From Burkholderiales bacterium UBA4657 (GTDB lineage: Bacteria; Pseudomonadota; Gammaproteobacteria; Burkholderiales; Burkholderiaceae_E): 64,000 bases of DNA. The stretch is from NCBI GenBank assembly GCA_002405475.1, contig DHLX01000018.1, positions 62,001 to 126,000 on the forward strand, in the 5' to 3' direction. The notes below the pieces were generated by a model. The model searched no databases and was not told where the DNA came from. It saw nothing but the letters and a program-made list of their open reading frames with translations. The position numbers were made by a program, and so were the translations under genes. Positions within the stretch are counted from its first letter, which is position 1, and each line of letters begins with the position of its first letter. Below are positions 43,045-52,700 of the stretch, one piece after another.

Positions 43045-46000
43045 ATGAATGCCCCTTTGCCTGAAGCTATACGCCAAGCTTTAGCCTCTGTTTCGCTAGA
43101 CGACAAATACACTCTGGATCGTGGTCGGGCCTATATGAGCGGTATTCAGGCGCTGGTGCGTCTGCCCCTGCTGCAGGCCGCACGCGACCGCGCCGCCGGT
43201 CTCAACACGGGCGGCTTTATCTCGGGTTACCGTGGCTCTCCCTTGGGGGCGCTGGACCAGGCACTCTGGAAAGCCAAAAAACATTTAGCCCAGCACAACG
43301 TCGTATTTCAGCCCGGCGTTAATGAAGACCTGGGCGCGACCGCCGTGTGGGGCACGCAGCAGGTGGCGCTGTCTGCGCAACGCAAGGTGGATGGTGTCTT
43401 CAGCCTGTGGTACGGCAAAGGCCCAGGGGTGGACCGCAGTCTGGACGTATTGAAACACGCCAATGCGGCTGGCTCTTCGCGTTATGGCGGCGTACTGGCG
43501 CTGGCGGGTGACGATCACGGCTGCAAAAGCTCGACCTTGCCGCACCAGAGCGACCATGTGTTCAAGGCGGCCAGTATGCCGGTGCTATTTCCGGCGACAG
43601 TACAGGAATACCTCGACTTGGGGCTGCATGGCTGGGCCATGAGCCGCTATTCCGGCCTGTGGGTCGGCGTAAAATGCGTGACCGATGTGGTCGAAGCCTC
43701 GGCCTCGGTCATCGTTGACCCAGATCGAGTACAAATTCAATTACCGCAGGATTTCATCTTGCCGCCCGAGGGTCTGAACATACGCTGGCCCGACACCCCG
43801 CTGGAACAGGAAGCACGCCTGCTCGATTACAAGGCTTATGCGGCCCTGGCTTACGTGCGCGCCAACCGGCTCAATTACAACGTCATTGATTCGCCGCACG
43901 CCCGTTTCGGCATTATTACCACCGGCAAAAGTTATCTGGACACCATGCAGGCGCTGACTGACCTGGGTCTGGATGCAGACACCTGCTCGCGCCTGGGCAT
44001 ACGTGTACATAAAGTGGGTATGGTGTGGCCGCTGGAAGCTACGCTGACACGTGAATTTGCCGAGGGGCTGGAAGAAATTCTGGTGGTTGAAGAAAAACGC
44101 CAACTGATTGAATATCAACTCAAGGAAGAGCTATATAACTGGCGTGAAGATGTCAGACCGCGCATCTTCGGCAAGTTTGATGAAAAAGATGGCGGTGAAT
44201 GGTCGGTGCCCCAAGGCAACTGGCTGTTGCCAGTCCATTACGAATTGTCGCCAGCCATTATCGCCAAAGCGATTGCCTCACGTCTGGAAAAATTTGAACT
44301 GCCCGGCGACATTCGCGCCCGCATTCAGGCACGCCTGGGCATCATTGAAGCCAAAGAAAAATCACTGCACACCTACCACGCACCGGCTGAACGCAAACCT
44401 TATTATTGTTCCGGTTGCCCGCACAATACCAGTACCCAGGTGCCCGAAGGCTCGCGCGCGCTGGCTGGCATCGGCTGTCACTACATGGCTATCTGGATGC
44501 CGGACAATGACGATGGCAGTACACGTCGTGCCGAGATGTTTTCGCAAATGGGGGGCGAGGGTGTGCCGTGGATTGGACAGGCACCCTTTACCAACGAAGC
44601 GCATGTCTTTGCCAATCTGGGCGATGGCACTTATTTTCATAGCGGCACGGTGGCCATTCGCGCTGCCATTGCCGCTGGCGTCAATATCACTTACAAGATC
44701 TTGTATAACGATGCGGTCGCCATGACCGGTGGCCAGCCGGTAGATGGCGTCTTGACCGTGCCGCAGATTGTGCGACAAATGCAGGCCGAGGGTGCGAAGA
44801 AAATTGTCATCGTCACTGATGAACCGGAAAAATATCAGTCCGTCAATTTAGGGGCCGATGTACCAGTGCATCACCGCGATGACCTGCTCAAGGTGGAACG
44901 CGAATTACGTGCTATTCCCGGCTGCACCATCCTGATTTATGACCAGACCTGCGCCAGTGAAAAACGGCGTCGGCGTAAAAAAATCATCAATGGTCAACCG
45001 TCTTTTCCTGACCCGGCGAAACGCGCCTTCATCAATGAAGCCGTGTGCGAAGGCTGCGGCGATTGTTCGGTCAAATCGAACTGTTTGTCGGTCGAACCGC
45101 TGGATACCGAATTCGGACGCAAACGCCAGATCAATCAAAGCTCATGCAACAAGGATTACTCCTGCGTCAATGGTTTTTGCCCCAGCTTTGTGACGATTGA
45201 AGGCGGAGGGCTGAAAAAACCCAGGCCTGCAACAGGCGGCGCACAATGGACACACACCCTGCCCGAACCCGCTGTGCCCGGACTGGAATCTGGCGCTGAT
45301 GCTCCTTATCGCATTCTGATTACTGGCGTTGGCGGTACCGGGGTCGTCACCATCGGCCAACTGTTGGGCATGGCCAGTCATCTTGAAGGCAAAGGGGTCA
45401 GCGTGCTCGACATGGCCGGGCTGGCGCAAAAAGGCGGTTCGGTTTTTAGTCATGTGCAAATTGCCAGCTCGCCACAACACCTGCATGCCACGCGCATTGC
45501 CATGGGCGAGGCTAACCTGATTATCGGTGGTGATGCCATTGTCAGTGCTAGTGCAGATGCGCTGCAAAAAACCCTGCCCGGCAAAACTCAGGCTGTCATC
45601 AACTCGGCACAATCTCCTACCGCCGACTTTGTGCGTAACCCGGACTGGGCCTTTCCCGCACAATCGTGTGAAAAAGAAATTGAACAATTTTTAGGCGGTG
45701 CCGAATTCGCCAATTTTGTCGATGCGCAACAACTGGCCGTGAGTCTGCTCGGTGATGCAATATATGCCAACCCGTTACTGCTGGGCTGGGCCTGGCAAAA
45801 GGGCTGGGTACCGCTGCATCGTGAAAGCCTGTTGCGCGCCATAGAACTCAACGGCGTCAGTATTGAAAAAAATCAGCAGGCGTTTGAATGGGGGCGTCGT
45901 GCCGCGCACGATCTGGCGGCGGTTGAAAAAATTGTACGCCCGGCACAAGTGGTTGAATTCAAGCGACCGCAAACACTGCAACAACTGCTGGAAACGCGGG

Positions 46001-46611
46001 TTCAATTTTTGACCCAATATCAAAATGCCGCTTATGCCAAAACCTATGCCGATTTCGTCAAACAAGTGCAGCAGACCGAGTCTGAAAAAACCGGCACGCA
46101 ACAGTTAACGCAGACGGTGGCGCGCTATCTGTTCAAGCTCATGGCGTACAAAGATGAATATGAAGTCGCACGCCTGCATAGCGACCCGGCATTTCTGGAA
46201 AAAATACGGCAAACCTTCGAGGGTGATTACAAACTGGTCTTTCACCTGGCACCCCCATTACTGGCCAGAAAAAATGATAAAGGTGAACTGGTCAAGCGTC
46301 CTTTTGGTGCCTGGATGCTGACTGCCTTCAAAGGATTAAGTCGGCTGAAGTTTTTGCGCGGAACGGCATTCGACCTGTTTGGTTATACCGCTGAACGCAG
46401 GATGGAACGGCAATTGATTGTCGATTACAAACGCACCATAGAACAATTATTGACTTCGCTTAATGCCGATAATCTGGCACTTTGCACACAAGTGGCGCGT
46501 ATTCCCGAAGAAATTCGCGGTTACGGCCATGTAAAAGAAAAACATCTACAGGCAGCCAAACAAAAAGAGGCGCAATTGCTTTTGCAATTCCACAATAAAA
46601 AGGCGGCCTGA
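43045..46611 (+). CDS. indolepyruvate ferredoxin oxidoreductase, fused subunits
   Basis: Oxidatively decarboxylates aryl pyruvates (indolepyruvate, phenylpyruvate) to acyl-CoA, in aromatic amino-acid catabolism. 1188 residues in one chain. The N-terminal pyrimidine-binding domain has GFISGYRGSPLGALDQAL. The TPP domain has CSGCPHNTSTQVPEGS, GIGCHYMA and FANLGDGTYFHSG. A Cys-rich insert near 668-674 (CEGCGDC) suggests an Fe-S site, and the C-terminal gamma-type domain starts with ITGVGGTGVVTIGQL. CAGGAG precedes the ATG. This is the fused aerobic betaproteobacterial form. Confidence 0.93.
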   Translation: MNAPLPEAIRQALASVSLDDKYTLDRGRAYMSGIQALVRLPLLQAARDRAAGLNTGGFISGYRGSPLGALDQALWKAKKHLAQHNVVFQPGVNEDLGATAVWGTQQVALSAQRKVDGVFSLWYGKGPGVDRSLDVLKHANAAGSSRYGGVLALAGDDHGCKSSTLPHQSDHVFKAASMPVLFPATVQEYLDLGLHGWAMSRYSGLWVGVKCVTDVVEASASVIVDPDRVQIQLPQDFILPPEGLNIRWPDTPLEQEARLLDYKAYAALAYVRANRLNYNVIDSPHARFGIITTGKSYLDTMQALTDLGLDADTCSRLGIRVHKVGMVWPLEATLTREFAEGLEEILVVEEKRQLIEYQLKEELYNWREDVRPRIFGKFDEKDGGEWSVPQGNWLLPVHYELSPAIIAKAIASRLEKFELPGDIRARIQARLGIIEAKEKSLHTYHAPAERKPYYCSGCPHNTSTQVPEGSRALAGIGCHYMAIWMPDNDDGSTRRAEMFSQMGGEGVPWIGQAPFTNEAHVFANLGDGTYFHSGTVAIRAAIAAGVNITYKILYNDAVAMTGGQPVDGVLTVPQIVRQMQAEGAKKIVIVTDEPEKYQSVNLGADVPVHHRDDLLKVERELRAIPGCTILIYDQTCASEKRRRRKKIINGQPSFPDPAKRAFINEAVCEGCGDCSVKSNCLSVEPLDTEFGRKRQINQSSCNKDYSCVNGFCPSFVTIEGGGLKKPRPATGGAQWTHTLPEPAVPGLESGADAPYRILITGVGGTGVVTIGQLLGMASHLEGKGVSVLDMAGLAQKGGSVFSHVQIASSPQHLHATRIAMGEANLIIGGDAIVSASADALQKTLPGKTQAVINSAQSPTADFVRNPDWAFPAQSCEKEIEQFLGGAEFANFVDAQQLAVSLLGDAIYANPLLLGWAWQKGWVPLHRESLLRAIELNGVSIEKNQQAFEWGRRAAHDLAAVEKIVRPAQVVEFKRPQTLQQLLETRVQFLTQYQNAAYAKTYADFVKQVQQTESEKTGTQQLTQTVARYLFKLMAYKDEYEVARLHSDPAFLEKIRQTFEGDYKLVFHLAPPLLARKNDKGELVKRPFGAWMLTAFKGLSRLKFLRGTAFDLFGYTAERRMERQLIVDYKRTIEQLLTSLNADNLALCTQVARIPEEIRGYGHVKEKHLQAAKQKEAQLLLQFHNKKAA

Positions 46612-46616
46612 ATAAT

Positions 46617-46645
46617 AAAAAGCCCACCGAGAGGTGGGCTTTCGT
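46617..46645. terminator. bidirectional-looking hairpin terminator
   Basis: AGCCCACC-GAGA-GGTGGGCT (8-bp stem at 46621-46628 and 46633-46640). On the minus strand it is followed by TTTTTATTATT, so it is a good terminator for the cold-shock gene. It lies 6 bases after the oxidoreductase stop, so it may also end that transcript, though the plus-strand U-run is weak. Confidence 0.75.
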
Positions 46646-46730
46646 TCGTATTTCGTTAAGCTCTTAGCCCTGGCTATCTGCCAGGTGCCTCTGAATTGGC
46701 GAAAAACTACAAACTGCTTAATTAACGATA

Positions 46731-46940
46731 TCAGGCGGGGCGAATATTGACCGCTTTTTCGCCTTTCGGGCTGGAAGCACGTTCAAAAGTGACGCGCTGA
46801 TTTTCCTTCAGGCTTTTAAAGCCTGAACCCTGAATATCCTGAAAGTGGGCGAACAAGTCAGCGCCACCTGCATCAGGGGTAATAAAACCAAAGCCTTTGG
46901 CATCGTTAAACCATTTGACCAGACCTGTTTGAGTACTCAT
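46731..46940 (-). CDS. cold-shock domain protein
   Basis: 69-residue single-strand nucleic-acid binding protein. It has the RNP1-like KGFGFITP and RNP2-like DLFAHFQDI motifs on the five-stranded cold-shock fold, starting GLVKWFNDAKGFGF. AAAGGAA lies upstream of the ATG at 46940. The longer frame to 47081 is not translated in any recognisable way. About 200 bases separate it from rep, enough for the long 5' leader typical of cold-shock genes. The hairpin at 46621-46640 is its likely terminator. Confidence 0.95.
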   Translation of the reverse strand: MSTQTGLVKWFNDAKGFGFITPDAGGADLFAHFQDIQGSGFKSLKENQRVTFERASSPKGEKAVNIRPA

Positions 46941-47142
46941 GTTAATTCCTTTGTAAATAAATAAGGGCAACGCCCGAGACGCACGGCGAACCAAGAAAAG
47001 TAACCGGAGGTATTTCAAACAGACAGGACTCAAACGAGCCGAACAGAAGACTAACCAACAATAACTCGCGACTTGATGCAAGTGCAGATGCCTTTATACA
47101 CGTTTTTCGCGCAAACACCAAATGCTGATTCGTAACAATGCG

Positions 47143-49158
47143 TTATGTGGCGGTTTTTTTGCTCAATAAGGCCTGCAAGGCCGCGGCTGTAGCGCGGGTG
47201 TCGCGCTTTTCTTCGCTTTTTTTCTGTTGCAGTGGCGCGTCCAGACCCATTTCCACAATAAAGCGGCTGGGCTCGCAGGCGCGGAACTCGCGCCCCCGTT
47301 TACGCTTCTTGCACCAGCTCAGGTGCAGACTACGCTGTGCCCGTGTAATGCCCACATACATGAGCCGGCGTTCTTCTTCTATGCGCGCTGCACCCTCGTC
47401 CTCATCTGCCCGGGTATGAGGCAGCAGACCTTCTTCGGCACCGACGATAAAGACATGCGGATATTCCAGCCCTTTGGCGGCATGCAGGGTCGAAAGCCGG
47501 ACAGCATCGAGGTCGGCATCGTTTTTGTCGATCAGGCTCATGATGGCGACGGTCTGGGCGACATCGAGCAAGGTAGTTTCGGCATGAAACTCATCGGCTG
47601 CGGCGCGCTGTCCCATCCACTGCACGAAGTCGAGCACGGCTTGCCATTTGTTTTGCGCGCTACGCTGATCGTGCTGTTCATACAACCAGGCTTCGTAGTC
47701 AATGGCCTTGAGCAGGTCTTGCATCAAGGTCTGTACGCTTTCCTGCCCTTTTTCGCGTTCGGCGCGGTACTGGATACGGTTGATGAAGTCGCCAAACTCG
47801 CGTAAGTCGTCGAGCTTTTTACTCAGCACTTCATGCACCCCCGGCAAATACACCGCCTCGAATAATGAGACACGGCGCTCACCGGCATAAGTGCCCAGCG
47901 CTTCAAGGGTGGCATTGCCAATGCCACGTTTCGGTGTGGTCACGGCGCGGATGAAGGCCGGGTCATCGTCCTGGTTGGTCAGCAAACGCAAATAGGCGCT
48001 CAGGTCCTTGATTTCGGCGCGCTCGAAAAAACTTTGGCCACCACTCATGACGTAGGGTATTTTTTGCTCGCGCAGTTGTTGCTCAATGATGCGTGCCTGA
48101 TGATTACTGCGGTACAAAATCGCAAAATCGCGATGTGCCGCGCGCTTTTCAAATTTCGCTCCGATCAGGCGCGTGACTACTTGCCGTGCTTCATCTTCCT
48201 CATCGGCATAGGCGCTCACGCTAATGGCATCGCCCAGGCCGTGATCGCTCCACAATTTTTTCTCGAAAATTTTGGGGTTGTGCGCAATTAAGGTATTGGC
48301 CGCCTGCAAAATGCGCTGGCTGGAACGATAGTTCTGTTCCAGCTTGATCACTTGTAACCCAGGCCAGTCTTTTTCCAGTTGTACGATGTTATCCAGCGTC
48401 GCGCCACGCCAGGCATAAATGCTCTGGTCGTCATCACCCACCGCGGTGAAGGCACCGCGCTGTCCGGCCAATAATTTCATCAAGGCATATTGACAGGCAT
48501 TGGTATCCTGGTATTCGTCCACCAGCAAATAACGGGTGCGCGCCTGCCAGTGCGTCAGGCGTTCGGGCTGTTGTTGCAACAGCTTGACCGGCAGTCGTAT
48601 CAGGTCGTCGAAATCTACCGCCTGATAAGCGCGCAGTGTAGCGTCATAGCTCAGATAGGCACGCGCCGCTTGCAGAATGTCGTCGTCATGCGCGGCATTC
48701 AAGGCGGCCTCAGGCTCGAGTAACGCATTTTTCCATAAGGAAATTTGGTTGGCGACCGACCAGATCATTTTTTTGTCGGTGCTGTTGAGCAGATTTTGCA
48801 AGATGGAAAACGCATCGGTCGCATCCAGAATGGAAAAGCCCGGCTTCAGTCCCAGGTTCTGCGCCTCACTGCGCAGCAGTTTGACGCCGAGTGAATGAAA
48901 CGTACTCACGGTCAGGCCGCGTGCCGATAGCCCTTTATCATTTAACAAGGCATCGGCGCGTTCTTTCATTTCCAGTGCCGCCTTGTTGGTAAAGGTCAGG
49001 GCAACAATTTGCCTGGCTTCAAATCCGTTTTCAATCAGGTGCGCTATTTTGGCGGTGATGACGCGCGTCTTACCCGAGCCTGCCCCCGCCAGTACCAGGC
49101 AGGGTTGTTCTGTAGCGCGCACGGCGGCGCGCTGCGGGTCGTTGAGTTGCATGCTCAT
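47143..49158 (-). CDS. rep: ATP-dependent DNA helicase Rep
   Basis: Superfamily 1A 3'-5' helicase, 671 residues, the length of Rep rather than of UvrD (~720). Motifs: LNDPQRAAVRATEQPCLVLAGAGSGKT (I), VDEYQDTN (II), VGDDDQSIYAWRGA (III), QNYRSSQRIL (IV), and HAAKGLEYPHVFIVG (V). Rep clears proteins from DNA ahead of the fork and helps restart. The ATG at 49158 overlaps the priA stop in an ATGA, so the two are translationally coupled. UvrD/PcrA function cannot be fully excluded. Confidence 0.92.
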   Translation of the reverse strand: MSMQLNDPQRAAVRATEQPCLVLAGAGSGKTRVITAKIAHLIENGFEARQIVALTFTNKAALEMKERADALLNDKGLSARGLTVSTFHSLGVKLLRSEAQNLGLKPGFSILDATDAFSILQNLLNSTDKKMIWSVANQISLWKNALLEPEAALNAAHDDDILQAARAYLSYDATLRAYQAVDFDDLIRLPVKLLQQQPERLTHWQARTRYLLVDEYQDTNACQYALMKLLAGQRGAFTAVGDDDQSIYAWRGATLDNIVQLEKDWPGLQVIKLEQNYRSSQRILQAANTLIAHNPKIFEKKLWSDHGLGDAISVSAYADEEDEARQVVTRLIGAKFEKRAAHRDFAILYRSNHQARIIEQQLREQKIPYVMSGGQSFFERAEIKDLSAYLRLLTNQDDDPAFIRAVTTPKRGIGNATLEALGTYAGERRVSLFEAVYLPGVHEVLSKKLDDLREFGDFINRIQYRAEREKGQESVQTLMQDLLKAIDYEAWLYEQHDQRSAQNKWQAVLDFVQWMGQRAAADEFHAETTLLDVAQTVAIMSLIDKNDADLDAVRLSTLHAAKGLEYPHVFIVGAEEGLLPHTRADEDEGAARIEEERRLMYVGITRAQRSLHLSWCKKRKRGREFRACEPSRFIVEMGLDAPLQQKKSEEKRDTRATAAALQALLSKKTAT

Positions 49159-51260
49159 ATCGCCAGCGGGTCCACCTCGACGCGCCAGCGTACCGGGGTT
49201 TTGAGTTCGGCCAGTTTCGGCAACCATTGGTCCAGACAGGTTTGCAACTGCGCGCGCGAGGCTGACTCAAGCACCATTTGTGCGCGCTCGACATGGGCAA
49301 CGCGCACCAGTGCCAGTGGTACGGCATCGTACATTCGCACACCCTCGTGCTCTTGCGCCAGCTCACGCGCCTGCTGTAAAAAGTCAAGCGCGGTTTTAAG
49401 CTGTTTGGCCTCGGCTCGCAGCAATGCCTGGTACGACCATGGCGGCAAATGTGCCTCGCGTCTTTCGCCCAGGGCTTGCTGGTAATACGCGGCGTCGTCA
49501 TGCCGTTGCAGGGCCTGGTACAGCGGGTGTTCCGGGTAGCGGGTCTGCACCAGGGCCTGCGCAGTGCTTGCAGCGCCGGTCTGGGCGCGGCGCCCGGCAC
49601 GCCCGATGACCTGGTGCAGTTGTGCGAATAGTCGTTCGGCGGCGCGAAAGTCATGCGAGAACAAGGCCGCGTCTGCATTGATAACCCCCACCAGCCCGAC
49701 ATTGGCAAAGTCATGGCCTTTGGCCACCATTTGCGTCCCGATCAAAATATCGACATCGCCCGCATGTACGCGCTGTAAAGTTTGCTGGGCACTGCCTTTG
49801 CGGCTGCTACTGTCTGCATCCAGACGCACCAGGCGCGCCTGAGGGAAAACGGCGTGCAAAGTCTCTTCCAGCCGTTGTGTGCCACGACCGACGGGAGATA
49901 AGTCCTGATTGCCACAATCGGGGCAGGCACGGGGAACGGGCGCTTGCCAGCCGCAATGGTGACAATGCAGCCGATTGTCGGTCTTATGCATGACCACATA
50001 AGCCGAACAACGCGGGCAACCGGCCAGCCAGCCGCAGGCCTCACAACTCAGCACCGGGGCATAGCCGCGCCGGTTCAAATAAATCAAAGCCTGCTGTCCG
50101 GCCGCCAGAGTATCCTGCAGCGCCTGCCTCAGCGCCCGGGTCAGCCCCTGTTCCGGTTTATCTTGGGCAGTATTGATGAGCCGCACTTCTGGCAATGTCG
50201 CTTGACCGCTGGCGCGCTGGCTCATGCGCAGGCGAACATATCGGCCCTGCTCGACCTGACGCCAGCTTTCCAGTGACGGGGTGGCCGAACCCAGCACTAC
50301 CGGAATTTTCAAGTCATGGGCGCGCCATACTGCGAGGTCACGCGCCGAATAATGTACACCCTCTTGCTGCTTGTACGAGGGGTCATGTTCTTCATCAACC
50401 AGTACCAGACCCAGGCGTGGCAAGGAAGCCAGAACTGCCAGCCTCGTTCCCAATACAATATCTGCATGTGCTTTATGCGCACTCAGCCATGAGTGCAGAC
50501 GCTCACTTTTCGCTAGTTCACTATGCAAGGTAACGACCCGATATCGGGAAAAGCGCTGCTCAAAGCGTGCCAGCAATTGTGGCGTCAGATTGATTTCGGG
50601 CACCAGCACCAGCACCTGCCGACCTTGTGCCAGTACGGTCTCGGCCATACGCAAATACACTTCGGTCTTGCCGCTGCCGGTCACGCCATGCAACAGCAAC
50701 GGCACGGGGGCGGGTTTTTGTCGTTCGCGCTCAAAGGCCAGCAGAACTGCGTGTTGCTGCTCGGTAAGTGTCGGTGGCGCTAGGTCAGCACTCAGGCTCA
50801 CTTCGTTTTCGGCACTTGCCTTCAAAGCCTGCATGGCTTTTTCTATAGCCACATGGCGCAGATGTGCGGGTGCTTTCTTCGTTGCCTTGTAAGCACTTGC
50901 TTCCTTGAGTGCCGCCGGCAAACTCTGTAGCGCCACTTCACCCACCGCGTGTTTGTAGTAATGTGCCGCGAACTGCACCAGACGGCGCCAGTCTGCTGAT
51001 AGAACCGGCACGTCCTCCAGCAAGCGTATTGCATGACGTATTTTTTCGCTGGTCAAAGTGGGCTGAGACTGAACGCCCATGAGCAAGCCCACCACTTGCC
51101 GATTGCCCCAGGGTACGACGACACGCAAACCGACTTTTTCCTGCCAGTCTTGCCAACTCAGACCAGACTCGTCGGGCGGCCAATAGTCGAACAAGCCCAG
51201 CCCTTTGCCGCGCCAGGGCACATCTATGGCGACTTGCAAAACGGCTTCGGCTGAATTCAT
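49155..51260 (-). CDS. priA: primosomal replication restart helicase PriA
   Basis: Restarts stalled replication forks independently of the origin. 701 residues from the ATG at 51260. The N-terminal DNA-binding domain precedes Walker A (LLHGVTGSGKTEVYLR). DEEHDPSYKQQEGVHYSARD carries the Walker B Asp-Glu (motif II). A zinc-binding Cys cluster is present (SCEACGWLAGCPRCSAYV, then HCHHCGW and CPDCGNQ). Upstream frame to 51308 would need GTG. It overlaps rep downstream; the intergenic gap to hemE upstream is 342 bases. Confidence 0.95.
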   Translation of the reverse strand: MNSAEAVLQVAIDVPWRGKGLGLFDYWPPDESGLSWQDWQEKVGLRVVVPWGNRQVVGLLMGVQSQPTLTSEKIRHAIRLLEDVPVLSADWRRLVQFAAHYYKHAVGEVALQSLPAALKEASAYKATKKAPAHLRHVAIEKAMQALKASAENEVSLSADLAPPTLTEQQHAVLLAFERERQKPAPVPLLLHGVTGSGKTEVYLRMAETVLAQGRQVLVLVPEINLTPQLLARFEQRFSRYRVVTLHSELAKSERLHSWLSAHKAHADIVLGTRLAVLASLPRLGLVLVDEEHDPSYKQQEGVHYSARDLAVWRAHDLKIPVVLGSATPSLESWRQVEQGRYVRLRMSQRASGQATLPEVRLINTAQDKPEQGLTRALRQALQDTLAAGQQALIYLNRRGYAPVLSCEACGWLAGCPRCSAYVVMHKTDNRLHCHHCGWQAPVPRACPDCGNQDLSPVGRGTQRLEETLHAVFPQARLVRLDADSSSRKGSAQQTLQRVHAGDVDILIGTQMVAKGHDFANVGLVGVINADAALFSHDFRAAERLFAQLHQVIGRAGRRAQTGAASTAQALVQTRYPEHPLYQALQRHDDAAYYQQALGERREAHLPPWSYQALLRAEAKQLKTALDFLQQARELAQEHEGVRMYDAVPLALVRVAHVERAQMVLESASRAQLQTCLDQWLPKLAELKTPVRWRVEVDPLAI

Positions 51261-51337
51261 TCGTGTAGCACCTGATGAATTGTTATTTACTTGAGATTTA
51301 TACACCAACTCACTGAATTAAAAAGACTTTATGTATG

Positions 51338-51369
51338 TCCACAATTTTTGTGGATAACTATGTGGATAG
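51338..51369 (-). promoter_or_regulatory. DnaA-box-like pair
   Basis: TGTGGATAA at 51349-51357 is a perfect inverse of TTATCCACA. A second, TGTGGATAG at 51361-51369, has one mismatch and lies 12 bases away. TCCACAA-TTT-TTGTGGA at 51338-51354 forms a hairpin overlapping the first box. Confidence 0.5.
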
Positions 51370-51522
51370 AAACGGTTTCAAGGCTTAAATCTATATGAAA
51401 TCAAGCATTTAGACAAAGCGCCCAACATTTGTACACGCAAAAAGCTCATATTAATCAATAAGTTAGGAAAAAGCCTCAGTTGCCGTGCAAAACTGGTGAG
51501 ATTTTCTTCGCGACCGAATTTT

Positions 51523-51531
51523 TGTGAATAA
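51523..51531 (-). promoter_or_regulatory. DnaA-box-like site
   Basis: TGTGAATAA is a perfect inverse of TTATTCACA, which fits the DnaA box consensus TTATNCACA. Third such site in the same intergenic region. Confidence 0.4.
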
Positions 51532-51602
51532 GTCAAGTCACTCACCACAAAAAACGCTTGACGAAATCCTCATTTACTGGCTTCTTATGTTTCAGACAGG
51601 TT

Positions 51603-52700
51603 TCACGTCATCTGTTGCGCCGATTCGGGAGCCACATGAAATGCACGGCTGACTTCATGCACCGTATCCACCAAAATCGAAACGCTTTCAGGCGGGGTAA
51701 ATTGTGAAATACCGTGCCCCAGGTTAAAAATATGTCCGGAGCCGGGCTGGTGCTGGCCATAACTCTGCAATAGACGGCTTACTTCGGCACGTATCGCTTC
51801 GGGCGGCGCAAATAGAACCGAAGGGTCAAGATTGCCTTGCAGGGCGCAACCATCCGCGACGCGTGCCCGTGCTTGTGCCAGATTCACGGTCCAGTCCAGT
51901 CCCACGGCATCAGCGCCAGTAGCCGCCATGTCTTCCAGCCAAAGGCCGCCGCCCTTGGTGAATATTATCGAGGGTACGCGCCGTCCCTCATGCTCACGCT
52001 TGAGCAAAGACAAGACCCGGCGGGTATAAGTCAGCGAGAAGCTATGAAATGCGCCATCGGCCAGCATCCCGCCCCAGGTATCAAAAATCATTACCGCCTG
52101 GGCACCCGCGTCAATTTGCGCATTCAAATATTGCGCCACCGCCTCGGCATTGATATCCAGAATGCGGTGCATTAAATCTGGGCGGCTATAGAGCAAGGTT
52201 TTCAGGTGGCGATAATCGTCCGAACCACCCCCTTCGACCATATAACAGGCCAGGGTAAACGGGCTGCCAGAAAAACCAATCAAGGGCACACATTGCTCGC
52301 CGCGCCTGGACAAAGCCTGACGTATCGTTCTGACCGCATCAAATACATATTGCAGCCGCGCCATGTCAGGCACTTGCAGCGCTTTTATCGCCGCCTCATC
52401 GCGTAAAGGATGGGCAAAACGCGGCCCCTCGCCTTCAGCAAAACTCAAGCCCAGCCCCATGGCGTCGGGTACGGTCAAAATATCGGAAAACAAAATCGCC
52501 GCATCGAGCGCGTACCGATCCAAAGGCTGCAAGGTCACCTCGCAGGCATAAGCCGGGCTTTGTGCCAGACCCATGAACGAGCCAGCCTTGGCGCGGGTGG
52601 CGCGGTATTCGGGCAAATAGCGCCCGGCCTGACGCATTAACCAGACCGGGGTATAAGGCACTGGCTGGCGTAGCAGGCTACGTAAGAAAATATCATTCAT
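51603..52700 (-). CDS. hemE: uroporphyrinogen decarboxylase
   Basis: Decarboxylates uroporphyrinogen III to coproporphyrinogen III in haem synthesis. 365 residues, usual length. Signature segments: PVWLMRQAGRYLPEYR near the N-terminus, AILFSDILTVPDAMGL (substrate Asp), GFSGSPFTLACYMVEGGGS, IFDTWGGMLADG and GLDWTVNL. The start overlaps the DUF599 gene stop by 8 bases. Confidence 0.96.
   Translation of the reverse strand: MNDIFLRSLLRQPVPYTPVWLMRQAGRYLPEYRATRAKAGSFMGLAQSPAYACEVTLQPLDRYALDAAILFSDILTVPDAMGLGLSFAEGEGPRFAHPLRDEAAIKALQVPDMARLQYVFDAVRTIRQALSRRGEQCVPLIGFSGSPFTLACYMVEGGGSDDYRHLKTLLYSRPDLMHRILDINAEAVAQYLNAQIDAGAQAVMIFDTWGGMLADGAFHSFSLTYTRRVLSLLKREHEGRRVPSIIFTKGGGLWLEDMAATGADAVGLDWTVNLAQARARVADGCALQGNLDPSVLFAPPEAIRAEVSRLLQSYGQHQPGSGHIFNLGHGISQFTPPESVSILVDTVHEVSRAFHVAPESAQQMT

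Larger units (their letters stand above)
51261..51602. other. priA-hemE intergenic region, AT-rich, no gene
   Basis: 342 bases between the divergently-spaced starts and ends of two minus-strand genes. I see no open reading frame with a ribosome binding site. It holds three sites close to the DnaA-box consensus (listed separately) and a short hairpin (51338-51354). The priA promoter probably lies here. Confidence 0.7.

Noticed and set aside
46941..47081. 47-residue N-terminal extension of the cold-shock protein
   Set aside because: The normal 69-residue protein starts at 46940 with a good ribosome binding site; the upstream part is leader.
51261..51602. Chromosomal replication origin at the DnaA-box cluster
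   Set aside because: Only three boxes, no dnaA, dnaN, gyrB, rpmH or parAB beside it, and genes on both sides run in the same direction. The atp operon orientation would fit an origin beyond the right edge instead.
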